Translations under genes and position numbers: made by a program
Shown here: positions 1 through 7,565 of the stretch, piece after piece
Layout: every line of letters starts with the position of its first letter
Position numbering within the stretch: the stretch's first letter is position 1
Origin: Candidatus Kapaibacterium sp.
Lineage (GTDB): Bacteria; Bacteroidota; Ignavibacteria; Kapaibacteriales; UBA4661
DNA length: 64,000 nucleotides
Direction of reading: 5' to 3'
Assembly: GCA_025455065.1 (NCBI GenBank)
Contig: JALONG010000028.1
Span: forward strand, 1 to 64,000
The notes under the pieces: model-generated
The model's database searches: none
The model's input: the letters and a program-made list of their open reading frames with translations, nothing else
Told to the model about the DNA's origin: nothing

Positions 1-201
1 ACGGCGCATGATGTTGAGCAACAGGTTACAAACATTGTTCTATTCAATCCAATATACAAAGAATTTATGCATAATTGTCAACTCAAATTGGTATTATACA
101 GTAAGAAGGTACAGCATCGCTCCCAAAAAACATCCACCAATATCCGAAATTTATTTGTCTCTGCACAAGATTTTTTCACTGATTGTGCAATAATGATTTC
201 A
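1..201. other. Left edge without a recognised gene
   Basis: No reading frame here looks like a real gene. The stretch lies downstream of the leftward Kelch-repeat gene. A weak 7-bp inverted match (TGCACAA/TTGTGCA) is present around 145-190, but without a T-tract on the correct side, so no terminator is claimed. Confidence 0.5.
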
Positions 202-2364
202 CTACCTTGTAATCACTATCGGCACTGTCGTTTGCAAGCCTTCGCTATTGGTCATCACAAGGCGGTATAAGCCATTCGGCAATGCCCGTACATTCACCCG
301 TACAATCCCTGTGAAGCGCTTTACGCCTGATTGTTCGGTATCAAAATGCCATTCCTCTGTTTTCCATTGTGCCAATAACTGCCCCGAAGCATTGTACAGC
401 ACCACCGAAGGTGCTTGTACAGATTCTGCCACCGTCAGCACCGCACAAGGAACGCTTACATCATCATCGTCGGCAGGCTGAGGAAAAGGCGCTGCTGCAA
501 CAGGAGCGGTGCTTGTCTGCCCTTGCGCAAGCGCAGGAGGCAGCACTGTCCGCAAGCGCACAGGCACATCACATCGGCTGGCAGCATCATACACCGCTAC
601 TGCACCTGTCGCTGCAAGCGGCACACGGAAGACCGCACAATCGGTGACAACCGTAGCCGTGTCACGCTGCACACCGGACACCGACGGCACGTAACACACC
701 TGCAATGCGGCTTCTGCGTTTGCCGGAATACGCAGAGGGAATTGTGATTGGGGAAGGGAAAATTCTCTGTTCCGTGTTAATGCTAATGACGGCAGCACTA
801 TGTCCCGTCCCGAAGTATTGCGCACGCGCAAAGTTGCACACGTCAGTGACGACACGCCATCGCCGAAAAGCCTCGCAGCGTCGGTCACAAGGCGCAAAGC
901 GCTGTTCAGTCGCTCAGGAAAGACCAAACGCACGGGGACAAGTTCCGTGCGGTTCATGCTATCGGTGATGCGTAAGGATGTGAGCGACGGCAGAACAAAA
1001 GGATTTTGCACGCGCACCAGTAATTCCACACTCTGCGACGGTAGAGAACTTGTGACTTCCAAGGTAACATTTGCCGATGTTCCCAAGGTAACAGCCCGCA
1101 GCGTTCCCGAAGTGGCGCGGAGCGTCAGTCGGAAAACCGTGCAGTTATCCGTTTCGGTGAGCGTACTCACAATCGCAGGAAATGGCGGCGGAGGTGGAGG
1201 AGGCGGTGGCGGGGGTGGCGCAATATCCGCTTCCAAGATTTCAACAACAGGCGTAACCGGGGTAGTGTTGCTTAATCCCGAAATAGCCACAATACGGGCT
1301 TTTGTTTGCTGCCCACGCTCATTAACAATGGGCATCCCGAGGGCAACAAATTGGCTGTGGGCGGCAAGCATCGTAGGGGCTTGAGAAATTGCCCGTGTGC
1401 GGAGGTTTATCCATTCGGCGCTGGCGATACTTTGAATAGCACCATTCAAACCACCAAGAACCAAGACGGAATCGGCGTTCCATTGAGCTGTCGCATGCCA
1501 AGAACGTCCAGTCCTCATCTGGGTAAAAAAATCCAAGCGCTGATTGTTTTCGAGATAAATATTCGGCGAATAATCCGTAGGCTCTTCCGCACGTGCGCCG
1601 CCTGTGAGCAAAAGACGATTATCCCACAAACGCAGTGAAGAAGCGGCTTGTAAGCCACGCATAATATCACCGACATTTACCCACGAATCATTTTGGGCGT
1701 TGTATTCATAAACAATCTGCGTACGGGAACTGTTTGCACCGCCTGTACGTCCTGCGAATACCCACGGTTTGCTTTGCGAAGATAGTCCGGCTTGCCCTAA
1801 ATTTAACGGTGTCGGGAAATCACGAATCATGCGGCTTTGCCCTGTCCGGATATTAAAAATTTCGGCACTGGGGAGTGTTGCTATTGTTTCATCACGCCCC
1901 CCGACAACAAGGATCTCTTCAGCGTTCAGAAAACAAGCAACGTGCTGCCGCCGTCCAACAAGCAACCGCCCTATTACTGTCCATTGTGCCGTCCGGCGAT
2001 TATACAATTCACAAATCGGTGTGACATCATTATTGGTATTATTTAAGCCGGAGACAGCAACGATATTGGAATCTTGTGTGAGAAGAAAGACACTCTCGGC
2101 ACGTGCAACATTCATTTGTGCAGCACGAGTAATAGTGCGAGATTCAAGATTTATCATTTCACAAGTTCGTGTAATACCATTTTCACCATACCCGCCCATA
2201 ACCAAAATTTGACGCGGTGACACAGGTACAGCACCAAACAATCTGCGAGAGAACTCTAAATCACCGATTTTACGCCAAACCTGTTGAGACATAATATCAG
2301 TTGTATTCCCGAGAAATAGAAATATTGACCATATTCCCACAATGAATATACTAACACGTTGCAT
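202..2364 (-). CDS. Secreted Kelch-repeat protein with T9SS-like C-terminal tail
   Basis: A 720-residue exported protein of unknown target. The first 25 or so residues form a hydrophobic signal segment. Residues about 30-370 carry repeated Kelch-type beta-propeller blades (recurrent 'GG' turns such as ILVMGGYGENG, ILVVGGRDE, RLLLTGGAR and VLVLGGLNG). A run of about twelve prolines follows near residues 383-396 and acts as a linker. The middle to late part resembles Ig-like 'choice-of-anchor' domains. The last 80 or so residues end in LPNGLYRLVMTNSEG and a short beta strand, as in type A C-terminal sorting domains of the type IX secretion system. A cell-surface or secreted location is inferred. 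The ATG at 2364 fits the signal peptide. The product could equally be an adhesin or a structural protein, and no enzymatic motif is visible. Confidence 0.8.
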   Translation of the reverse strand: MQRVSIFIVGIWSIFLFLGNTTDIMSQQVWRKIGDLEFSRRLFGAVPVSPRQILVMGGYGENGITRTCEMINLESRTITRAAQMNVARAESVFLLTQDSNIVAVSGLNNTNNDVTPICELYNRRTAQWTVIGRLLVGRRQHVACFLNAEEILVVGGRDETIATLPSAEIFNIRTGQSRMIRDFPTPLNLGQAGLSSQSKPWVFAGRTGGANSSRTQIVYEYNAQNDSWVNVGDIMRGLQAASSLRLWDNRLLLTGGARAEEPTDYSPNIYLENNQRLDFFTQMRTGRSWHATAQWNADSVLVLGGLNGAIQSIASAEWINLRTRAISQAPTMLAAHSQFVALGMPIVNERGQQTKARIVAISGLSNTTPVTPVVEILEADIAPPPPPPPPPPPPFPAIVSTLTETDNCTVFRLTLRATSGTLRAVTLGTSANVTLEVTSSLPSQSVELLVRVQNPFVLPSLTSLRITDSMNRTELVPVRLVFPERLNSALRLVTDAARLFGDGVSSLTCATLRVRNTSGRDIVLPSLALTRNREFSLPQSQFPLRIPANAEAALQVCYVPSVSGVQRDTATVVTDCAVFRVPLAATGAVAVYDAASRCDVPVRLRTVLPPALAQGQTSTAPVAAAPFPQPADDDDVSVPCAVLTVAESVQAPSVVLYNASGQLLAQWKTEEWHFDTEQSGVKRFTGIVRVNVRALPNGLYRLVMTNSEGLQTTVPIVITR

Positions 2365-2411
2365 AGCACTTGAGAAAAAATAGCAGAGAGGTTATTTCCT
2401 AGGCAGATTCA

Positions 2412-3248
2412 TCATTTTTGGGCAAAGGCTATCATACCGTCGTTCGCACTTACATACTGCGGCGCACCTTGCAGTGCAGTTCTCACCAATCCGAACGGTA
2501 ATCGCAGCAAAGAACCAAGATTTGAACGTTTGCGCCATAAGTAATGCTCGATGGCTTGAACACGAAGTCCGCTTTTTTCCAACGTAAGACGCATCGAAGA
2601 ATCGTTAAATAAGTGCAAATGCTCATTAGGCAAGTAATAAAGCCATCGGCGACCAAAGATTCTCGCGCCGAGAGAGGCATTATTCGGTGTACAGACCATC
2701 AATGTCCCCCCGGGTTTTAAGAAGGTTGCCAAACGGGAGACTATTTCAACAGGATTCGGCAAATGCTCAATTACGTGGCTCATCAAAATAATATCAAAAC
2801 TCTCCGGCTCCAGATGAACATTCATAATATCCTCGTTCAGCATTGTAAGACCAAAGCGTTCGCGTCCATAACGACAAGCCCAAGGAGACATTTCTACGCC
2901 CGTACAAGTGCTGCCCAATTTCTGTAATTCTGACAGGGTGATCCCTGTTCCACAACCGAAATCAAGCACTGAAGAGGTTTCTAAGGGCTGTTTAGAATAA
3001 CCTTTCAAACGTGAAATAAAAAAACGCGATGTTGCTCTGAGCCATTCTTCGCCCTCTACAAAATCCGCATTTTTTGTATCGCTTACAAAGTAGTGATTAT
3101 CGTCTTGGTTATATATTTCTTCAATTTGTTTCGGTAGAGGAAATGAGTGTTGATAGACTACTCCACACCCTAGACATTGAATGTAATCCGTTTTATTGAT
3201 GCTTACTCGTTTTTGAAACGATGTAGCAAGGCAAATTGCACACGCCAC
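2412..3248 (-). CDS. Class I SAM-dependent methyltransferase with N-terminal zinc ribbon
   Basis: 278 residues. The N-terminus has two CxxC knuckles (C3/C6 and C25/C28) that should bind zinc. Residues 94-102 contain the SAM-binding motif VLDFGCGTG, followed by an acidic strand end (GVEMSPWA) and a post-motif region (DIILMSHVIEHLPNP) typical of Methyltransf_12/UbiE-like folds. This architecture is common in O- or C-methyltransferases acting on sugars or on glycan and natural-product precursors, but the substrate cannot be read from the sequence. It lies 12 bp downstream of a second methyltransferase gene on the same strand, so the two are probably co-transcribed. Confidence 0.85.
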   Translation of the reverse strand: MACAICLATSFQKRVSINKTDYIQCLGCGVVYQHSFPLPKQIEEIYNQDDNHYFVSDTKNADFVEGEEWLRATSRFFISRLKGYSKQPLETSSVLDFGCGTGITLSELQKLGSTCTGVEMSPWACRYGRERFGLTMLNEDIMNVHLEPESFDIILMSHVIEHLPNPVEIVSRLATFLKPGGTLMVCTPNNASLGARIFGRRWLYYLPNEHLHLFNDSSMRLTLEKSGLRVQAIEHYLWRKRSNLGSLLRLPFGLVRTALQGAPQYVSANDGMIAFAQK

Positions 3249-3260
3249 GGTATTTTCTCG

Positions 3261-3872
3261 TTAGTTTGAAGATGAAGAATTTTTCAAAGCAATCAACTCA
3301 AATTCCAACACCCAAATTACATTACAAAAATACCGTGCAAAAAACGATAGTATGCGCTTTGGGAAAGGGTGAGTAACTTTTATCCAGTATTTATCGCGTG
3401 CCGGAGCCAAAGGCAGCCAATAGCCGATTTGTGCAATGCGAAAACGCGCTGTGCTGTAATATGGACGCTCTTTGCCCTGCCGCGTGGATTCGTCAAAAAA
3501 ATTCATGCTGAGTTGAGAAAAACGCTTCACGTGCGTGGGGTCGCTCGCCCAGCCGAGAGAGTTCCAATACGGCACACGAATAATCAGTTTTGCATCGTTT
3601 TTAGCTATGCGCCAAAGTTCTTCCATTGTTTTTATCGTATCGGGAAGATGCTCCAAAACGTTAATCATCTCAATAAGCGAATACGAATCCGAAGGCAGAT
3701 TCCAAGGGAATTGGGTTAAATCCGTAACAACGTCCACCCCCGGAAGCGCCGCAGAATCAAGATTCACATAATCCTCGCGGACATCATTACCGCAACCGAT
3801 GTTAATTTTGGTCAAGTGGGAAATATCGCGTTTCATAAATGGAAGAAAAGTAGAGGAAATAGTAACAGCCAT
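3261..3872 (-). CDS. SAM-dependent methyltransferase-like protein
   Basis: 203 residues counted from the ATG at 3872. Motif I is INIGCGND at about residues 23-30, and LIEMINVLEHLPDTIKTMEELWRI-type helices follow, as in predicted SAM-dependent methyltransferases encoded near glycan genes. The start ATG shares its A with the TGA stop of the preceding small gene (TGATG), which indicates translational coupling to the HEPN partner gene upstream. A TTG three bases earlier is possible but less likely. The substrate is unknown. The C-terminus has a hydrophobic, aromatic stretch (YFCNVIWVLEFELI) that may touch the membrane. Confidence 0.8.
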   Translation of the reverse strand: MAVTISSTFLPFMKRDISHLTKINIGCGNDVREDYVNLDSAALPGVDVVTDLTQFPWNLPSDSYSLIEMINVLEHLPDTIKTMEELWRIAKNDAKLIIRVPYWNSLGWASDPTHVKRFSQLSMNFFDESTRQGKERPYYSTARFRIAQIGYWLPLAPARDKYWIKVTHPFPKRILSFFARYFCNVIWVLEFELIALKNSSSSN

Positions 3873-4153
3873 CAAGCAAATACTTCTTCTTCAAGAATAT
3901 CTGTCAGCAGCATGAGTGAAAGGCGGTAGCCATATTGGTCGAGGATTTCTGCTTCAATTTCACCTGCTAAATCAAGGGCATCGCTTTCCTGCTCTGCGGT
4001 CATTGTTCCTGAAGCGAATATCCAAAAATGGCGCGGGTCATCGGGGCTGGTTTCTATTTCTCCCGTGCGTTGAAGCATAGGGAAACGCTCATGCACACGG
4101 TCAAAAATTTCGTGCAAGAGTGCTTCTTGTCGGTGATTGATGTTGGGGTTCAT
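3872..4153 (-). CDS. Small partner protein of HEPN module 1 (degenerate nucleotidyltransferase-like)
   Basis: 93 residues, not assigned to a named family. It overlaps the upstream HEPN gene by 4 bp (ATGA), the usual layout of two-gene toxin-antitoxin modules. A second copy of the arrangement lies at 4585-4899, and the two small proteins align along their length: an HxQ helix ending in ERFP/AEFP, then (S/N)PDD, then a beta strand, an acidic helix and a final GYRLSLMLL-like strand. That strand-helix-strand pattern recalls the C-terminal half of the MNT nucleotidyltransferase fold usually paired with HEPN proteins, but no GSxxxG or DxD motif is present. The antitoxin role is inferred from context. 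Confidence 0.7.
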   Translation of the reverse strand: MNPNINHRQEALLHEIFDRVHERFPMLQRTGEIETSPDDPRHFWIFASGTMTAEQESDALDLAGEIEAEILDQYGYRLSLMLLTDILEEEVFA

Positions 4154-4521
4154 TGGTTCATCTCCACGCGAATAATGTTGAGAAATTCTTGTGCCATTTT
4201 TATTTGTTTTGTTGCTCGTTGCTTCGCAATAGCAAAAGGTTTGTAATCAGCAAGATTTCTTGCGTCTTGCATTGTCAGAAGATAGTGTTTGTAACTGATG
4301 GTAATATGCTTAGAGCGCCGAATAACTTCTGAATTAAAAGTTGCTTGCACCTTTGCATGGTCAGTATGCGGTTGCAAACCCTTTATCTCAATCACAGCCA
4401 GTGCAGCGTGAAATGCCGCATAATATGCCCTGTTTACAGAAGCATCAAACAAATCAAGTTCGTATAACACTTTGGCTGCCCTGAGATTATTCTCGGCTTT
4501 CAAGAAAAATTCGTTGTTCAT
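4150..4521 (-). CDS. HEPN-domain protein 1 (probable RNase toxin-type)
   Basis: 123 residues spanning one complete HEPN domain. The diagnostic helix contains N30-R31-A-Y-Y-A-A-F-H38, which is the Rx6H form of the RNase motif (Rx4-6H). An N-terminal helix (AENNLRAAKVLYELDLFDAS) and a C-terminal helical part complete the fold. HEPN proteins of this kind often act as RNA-cleaving toxins or as non-catalytic partners of small nucleotidyltransferases. Its stop overlaps the start of the small partner gene by 4 bp. The ATG at 4521 is preceded by a modest AAGG Shine-Dalgarno match. Both RNase motif residues are present, in contrast to the neighbouring second copy. Confidence 0.85.
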   Translation of the reverse strand: MNNEFFLKAENNLRAAKVLYELDLFDASVNRAYYAAFHAALAVIEIKGLQPHTDHAKVQATFNSEVIRRSKHITISYKHYLLTMQDARNLADYKPFAIAKQRATKQIKMAQEFLNIIRVEMNQ

Positions 4522-4584
4522 GACCTTACAAGACTATAACGGCGAAAAGGTGCTTCACGCAGCCAACAACAAAAAAGTGAGAAA

Positions 4585-4899
4585 CTACGCGGCTTGGAGT
4601 TCATGCTCCGAAACGGCATTGTGCAAAGTCGGGACGTAGCGAGTCATAAGGGAAATAAGCAAACCGCTTTCTTCGTGCATATCAGCCGACAAACCGGCTG
4701 TAAATGAACTAAACTCCGCTTCACGCTCATTATCAAAAAACGGCACCTGAACATTCAACAAAATATGTTCTTTATCGTCGGGATTCAGCCATATTGCGAA
4801 ATCAGTGGCAATTTCGGGAAATTCCGCCTGCGCGTCATCGAACATTTTTTGTACCAATCTGCGCTGCGTGTGCGAAAGGTCATAGAGGTTTATCGTCAT
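4585..4899 (-). CDS. Small partner protein of HEPN module 2
   Basis: 104 residues, related to the 93-residue partner protein of module 1. The shared pattern is an N-terminal HTQ helix, FDDAQAEFPEI, the NPDD turn, a beta strand (HILLNVQVPFF), an acidic helix and the GLLISLMT strand. It starts inside the last codons of HEPN protein 2 (4-bp ATGA overlap), so the pair should be translated together. No catalytic nucleotidyltransferase residues are seen. A function as antitoxin or regulator is inferred only from the two-gene architecture and its duplication. Confidence 0.7.
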   Translation of the reverse strand: MTINLYDLSHTQRRLVQKMFDDAQAEFPEIATDFAIWLNPDDKEHILLNVQVPFFDNEREAEFSSFTAGLSADMHEESGLLISLMTRYVPTLHNAVSEHELQAA

Positions 4900-5267
4900 G
4901 GCTGCACCTTTTCAAGGATAGTGGAAACAAGATTTTTTGCGGTCTTGAGACTTGTTTGAGCGATATATTTTGAAACAGCCGCATTGCCATAATCAGCCCG
5001 AATACGTTGTTGTTGCAAATCGTACAGTTCTTTTTTCATGAAGGCGGGAAATACTTTTCGCCGCGCAATCAAATCATTGCAAAACGCACTCAAAACCTTC
5101 GCATGGTCAGGAACAATCGGGACTCCAAAATGCAAACACGCCACAAAAGCAGCATCGAAAACCGCATAATAGGAGCGGTTTGCGCTTGCGTCGTACAGCG
5201 CGGCATCCCACAAGAGTTCTACGGCTTGTAGGTTTTGTCGGCTTCGTTCGAGGAAAAGGTCGTTCAT
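4896..5267 (-). CDS. HEPN-domain protein 2 with altered RNase motif
   Basis: 123 residues when started at the ATG at 5267. This start is chosen because MNDLFLERSRQNLQ matches the N-terminus (MNNEFFLKAENNLR) and the exact length of HEPN protein 1. A longer frame to 5339 exists but adds no conserved sequence. The signature helix reads N30-R31-S-Y-Y-A-V-F-D38: the Arg of the Rx6H motif is kept while the His is replaced by Asp, so nuclease activity may be lost or changed. It overlaps its partner gene by 4 bp. It is a diverged copy of the neighbouring module, probably from an old tandem duplication. Confidence 0.82.
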   Translation of the reverse strand: MNDLFLERSRQNLQAVELLWDAALYDASANRSYYAVFDAAFVACLHFGVPIVPDHAKVLSAFCNDLIARRKVFPAFMKKELYDLQQQRIRADYGNAAVSKYIAQTSLKTAKNLVSTILEKVQP

Positions 5268-5386
5268 TGGTACTGAGTGTTTACGTTGCATATCCATAAT
5301 GACATCACGCAATCTAAACCTTTTCCCGCACAAAACCAATCACGAAGCACGTTTACAAGAACCCCTTATCCTTCTGCCCTCATCCC

Positions 5387-6241
5387 TTATCCCTCGTGCT
5401 TCTCGTGCATCCGCCGCGTGTGTCCTGTGGTGTAGCGAATTTGGCTGCGGTGCGGCTCGTAATGCTCTTCTGCGGTGAAGGGCGCATGGAATTTATTGCC
5501 CAGAAGGTCATTCCGTACAAAAAACGCATTTGCCCCCACGAAATTACACGCCACAAGCGAGTAGCCACGCTCTTTCCCCAATTCTTCAAACGCCTTCAAA
5601 CTCGCTCCAAATCCGATGCTGCCGTCCCACTGCCACGTGGGGTTGTACTTTTTAATCCATACCATTGGCGGCGGAAATGTAGCGTTATATTCTACCACAA
5701 TCACACGCGGACGATAGGCGTGGAGCGCTTTCCAGATGTGGTAATCGTTGCCGTCAATATCAATCGAAAGCATATCCGGCTCTTGGGGAACGCTGTGCTG
5801 CTCAAAAAGCGCAGCGATATTTTCCGCCGTAATGAAGGTTTCTTGGACGCGGAGGCGCTTTGCGGCTATCTCACGGGCAAATTCGGACTTGATAAACTCC
5901 ACCGACGCACGGTCACCCTCAAGCCACAACCCGCTCCAATCCTTAACGAGCAAGTATGCGGAATTATTCTCCAAACCATTACCCACACCGAACTCCACAA
6001 AAAATTTGTTGGTCGTGCCGATGCGCTTGAAAATTTCTTCGATAATACCGTCTTCACCGTTTTGCGAATAGACCTTGAACTCAAAGCGGTTCAGGCGTTG
6101 AGGCGAGGCGTAGCGCGGGTTTTGGAACAGATGCCGTTGGAGAAAATCTTCGGTGTGAATTTCCAGCAAGCGCGAAAGTTTGTTGTTGAAATTGCTGGTG
6201 TGCCAAAGACGGGAAAGAGCGTTTTTGAGGGCTGAGAGCAT
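5387..6241 (-). CDS. FkbM-like methyltransferase-fold protein
   Basis: 284 residues from the ATG at 6241 (a TTG nine bases earlier is the only longer option). It contains YSQNGEDGIIEEIFKRIG, then FFVEFGVGNGLENNSAYLL, an acidic strand (GLWLEGD) and the MLSIDIDGNDYHIWKAL and RVIVVEYN segments. These are hallmarks of FkbM-type proteins, which resemble SAM methyltransferases and commonly sit in polysaccharide or lipid-glycan modification loci. The catalytic role of this member is unverified. It follows the hicBA pair upstream and precedes the HEPN modules on the same strand. A short heptamer-like repeat borders its 3' end. Confidence 0.75.
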   Translation of the reverse strand: MLSALKNALSRLWHTSNFNNKLSRLLEIHTEDFLQRHLFQNPRYASPQRLNRFEFKVYSQNGEDGIIEEIFKRIGTTNKFFVEFGVGNGLENNSAYLLVKDWSGLWLEGDRASVEFIKSEFAREIAAKRLRVQETFITAENIAALFEQHSVPQEPDMLSIDIDGNDYHIWKALHAYRPRVIVVEYNATFPPPMVWIKKYNPTWQWDGSIGFGASLKAFEELGKERGYSLVACNFVGANAFFVRNDLLGNKFHAPFTAEEHYEPHRSQIRYTTGHTRRMHEKHEG

Positions 6242-6256
6242 GAAATCCAAAGAGTG

Positions 6257-6460
6257 TTAAAGATTGTTCCGAAATTCTTCGAGTGTCATTCCTGCTTGTT
6301 TGATAAGAGAGTGAAGCAGTCCTTTGTCAAGTGTTCGATGCCTTGGCACAGGAATAGTTCGTCCGCCATTTGGAGAAGAAAGAATAACGTGGCTTCCTGT
6401 TTGGCGACGAGCCTGCCACCCCAAGCGTTCAAGCAAACGAATAAATTCCTGACCTGACAC
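6257..6460 (-). CDS. hicA: HicA-type mRNA interferase toxin 1, apparent 5' frameshift
   Basis: 67 residues if started at GTG 6460. HicA is a small dsRBD-fold RNase. The GSH triplet with the catalytic His (TGSHVIL) and the typical end SLIKQAGMTLEEFRNNL are present. The normal start appears to be ATG 6480, which overlaps the hicB stop as ATGA, but that frame reads MSERFLLCQV and then runs out of frame. Adding one C after 'gagcgc' would give MSERLPVVSGQEF, closely matching MSEHLPTVSGKEF of the second hicA at 55932-56156. So either a one-base deletion has damaged the 5' end, or translation restarts at the GTG. Confidence 0.8.
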   Translation of the reverse strand: MSGQEFIRLLERLGWQARRQTGSHVILSSPNGGRTIPVPRHRTLDKGLLHSLIKQAGMTLEEFRNNL

Positions 6461-6476
6461 AACAGGAAGCGCTCAC

Positions 6477-6701
6477 TCATAGCTCAACCTCTGTGGTCTC
6501 GGCAATGGTTAGAACTTCGTTCGGTTCGGGAGTAGTTAAACCTAATTCGCGGCGTACTTCTAAGGTCAGTTCTATAACCTCACGAATATTCACTAACGCT
6601 CCATCACGTGTTTCGCCTTGCGTTATGCAACCGGGGATAGAAGGGCATTCTGCGATTATCCAACCATCTTCGCCGTTGAACAGTATGACAGGATATTTCA
6701 T
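6477..6701 (-). CDS. hicB: HicB-type antitoxin 1
   Basis: 74 residues from ATG 6701, preceded by a GAGAG Shine-Dalgarno match. The protein has the partial RNase H fold of HicB antitoxins: YPVILFNGEDGWIIAECPSIPGC, then TQGETRDGALVNIREVIELTLE. HicB neutralises HicA and often represses its own operon. A DNA-binding tail is not evident in this short form. The gene order is antitoxin first, with the stop overlapping the ancestral hicA start. An in-frame ATG at 6737 is less likely because the added residues are not conserved. It is paralogous to the hicB at 56153-56380. Confidence 0.85.
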   Translation of the reverse strand: MKYPVILFNGEDGWIIAECPSIPGCITQGETRDGALVNIREVIELTLEVRRELGLTTPEPNEVLTIAETTEVEL

Positions 6702-6762
6702 GATATTTTCTCTCTTCATTCGTGAACATTCGTGCAATTCGTGGACACTTTACCCGCAACAA

Positions 6763-7287
6763 TCACGCCGCATTCGGCTCATAATACTGGTGTGAACGCA
6801 AGTATTCAAGCCTGTCTTGAAGCTGCGGAAGCGGCACAAGCAGTTTGTCTTTGCCCAAAATAGCGTCCTCGCGGTTGGTATAGACCATTTCGTAATCTTT
6901 GCTCATCACGATTGCTTCTTCGGGGCAGACTTCTTCGCAAAAGCCGCAGAAAATGCAGCGTAGCATATTGATTTCAAATTTTTCGGGATAACGCTCTTTG
7001 TCGCGGGTGAGCGTTTCTCCGGCTTGCACTTCAATCGCCAACGCGGGGCAAACACGCGAACACAAACCGCACGCCACACAGCGTTCGCCGGATTCTTCCA
7101 AAACCAACACCGGACGACCGCGATACGAACCATTAGGCTCGAAGCGCTCTTCGGGATAATTGCGCGTCATTTTCGGCTGCAATGCTTGTTTGAAGGTAGC
7201 AGCAAGTCCTTTTGCAATTTCGGGAAGATAAATGCGCTCCCAAAATGTCATCTTTTGAGCGCGAGTGTTATCGGTACGGTTAGCCAT
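6763..7287 (-). CDS. nuoI: NADH-quinone oxidoreductase subunit I (2x[4Fe-4S] ferredoxin)
   Basis: 174 residues from ATG 7287. Two four-cysteine clusters are present (CVACGLCSRVCP and CIFCGFCEEVCP), each binding a [4Fe-4S] centre, preceded by a conserved N-terminal helix (ERIYLPEIAKGLAATFKQAL). This is the N6a/N6b electron-relay subunit at the junction of the peripheral and membrane arms of complex I. No other nuo gene is adjacent, so the gene stands alone in the window, which is unusual since nuoI normally sits between nuoH and nuoJ. A longer frame to 7368 adds a hydrophobic stretch that does not fit the family. Confidence 0.88.
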   Translation of the reverse strand: MANRTDNTRAQKMTFWERIYLPEIAKGLAATFKQALQPKMTRNYPEERFEPNGSYRGRPVLVLEESGERCVACGLCSRVCPALAIEVQAGETLTRDKERYPEKFEINMLRCIFCGFCEEVCPEEAIVMSKDYEMVYTNREDAILGKDKLLVPLPQLQDRLEYLRSHQYYEPNAA

Positions 7288-7503
7288 AGCAGTGAAACAA
7301 AATGGTGAAAGAGACAGGAAATTTGAAGAGAAAATGATTGCACAAAGCGCAACGTGTACGCGGCGCATCTATGCGCTCAGGCGGTGGCTGCGTTGCAAAA
7401 AAGCAAAGCTCAAAGATAGTAATTTTTTTTGATTTTGAAGGGGAAAGTTTGTGAGAACGCAAAAAGCCGCATCAATTCAGCACCTTTTCATTAGAAATAA
7501 CAA

Positions 7504-7539
7504 AAACGTGTAGCCATCAACTTCGATAACTACACGTTT
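7504..7539 (-). terminator. Rho-independent terminator of pckG
   Basis: A perfect 10-bp stem (AAACGTGTAG / CTACACGTTT, 7504-7513 with 7530-7539) encloses a 16-base loop. Read leftward, it is followed by a T-rich stretch (TTTTTGTTATTT). It lies just past the stop of the leftward pckG gene. Confidence 0.75.
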
Positions 7540-7565
7540 CAGTTTTCATCAGGTAATAACTATTC

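Noticed and set aside
800..1384. Rightward open frame with a long glycine run opposite the Kelch gene
   Set aside because: It is the antisense of the proline-rich linker and shows no start signal or domain.
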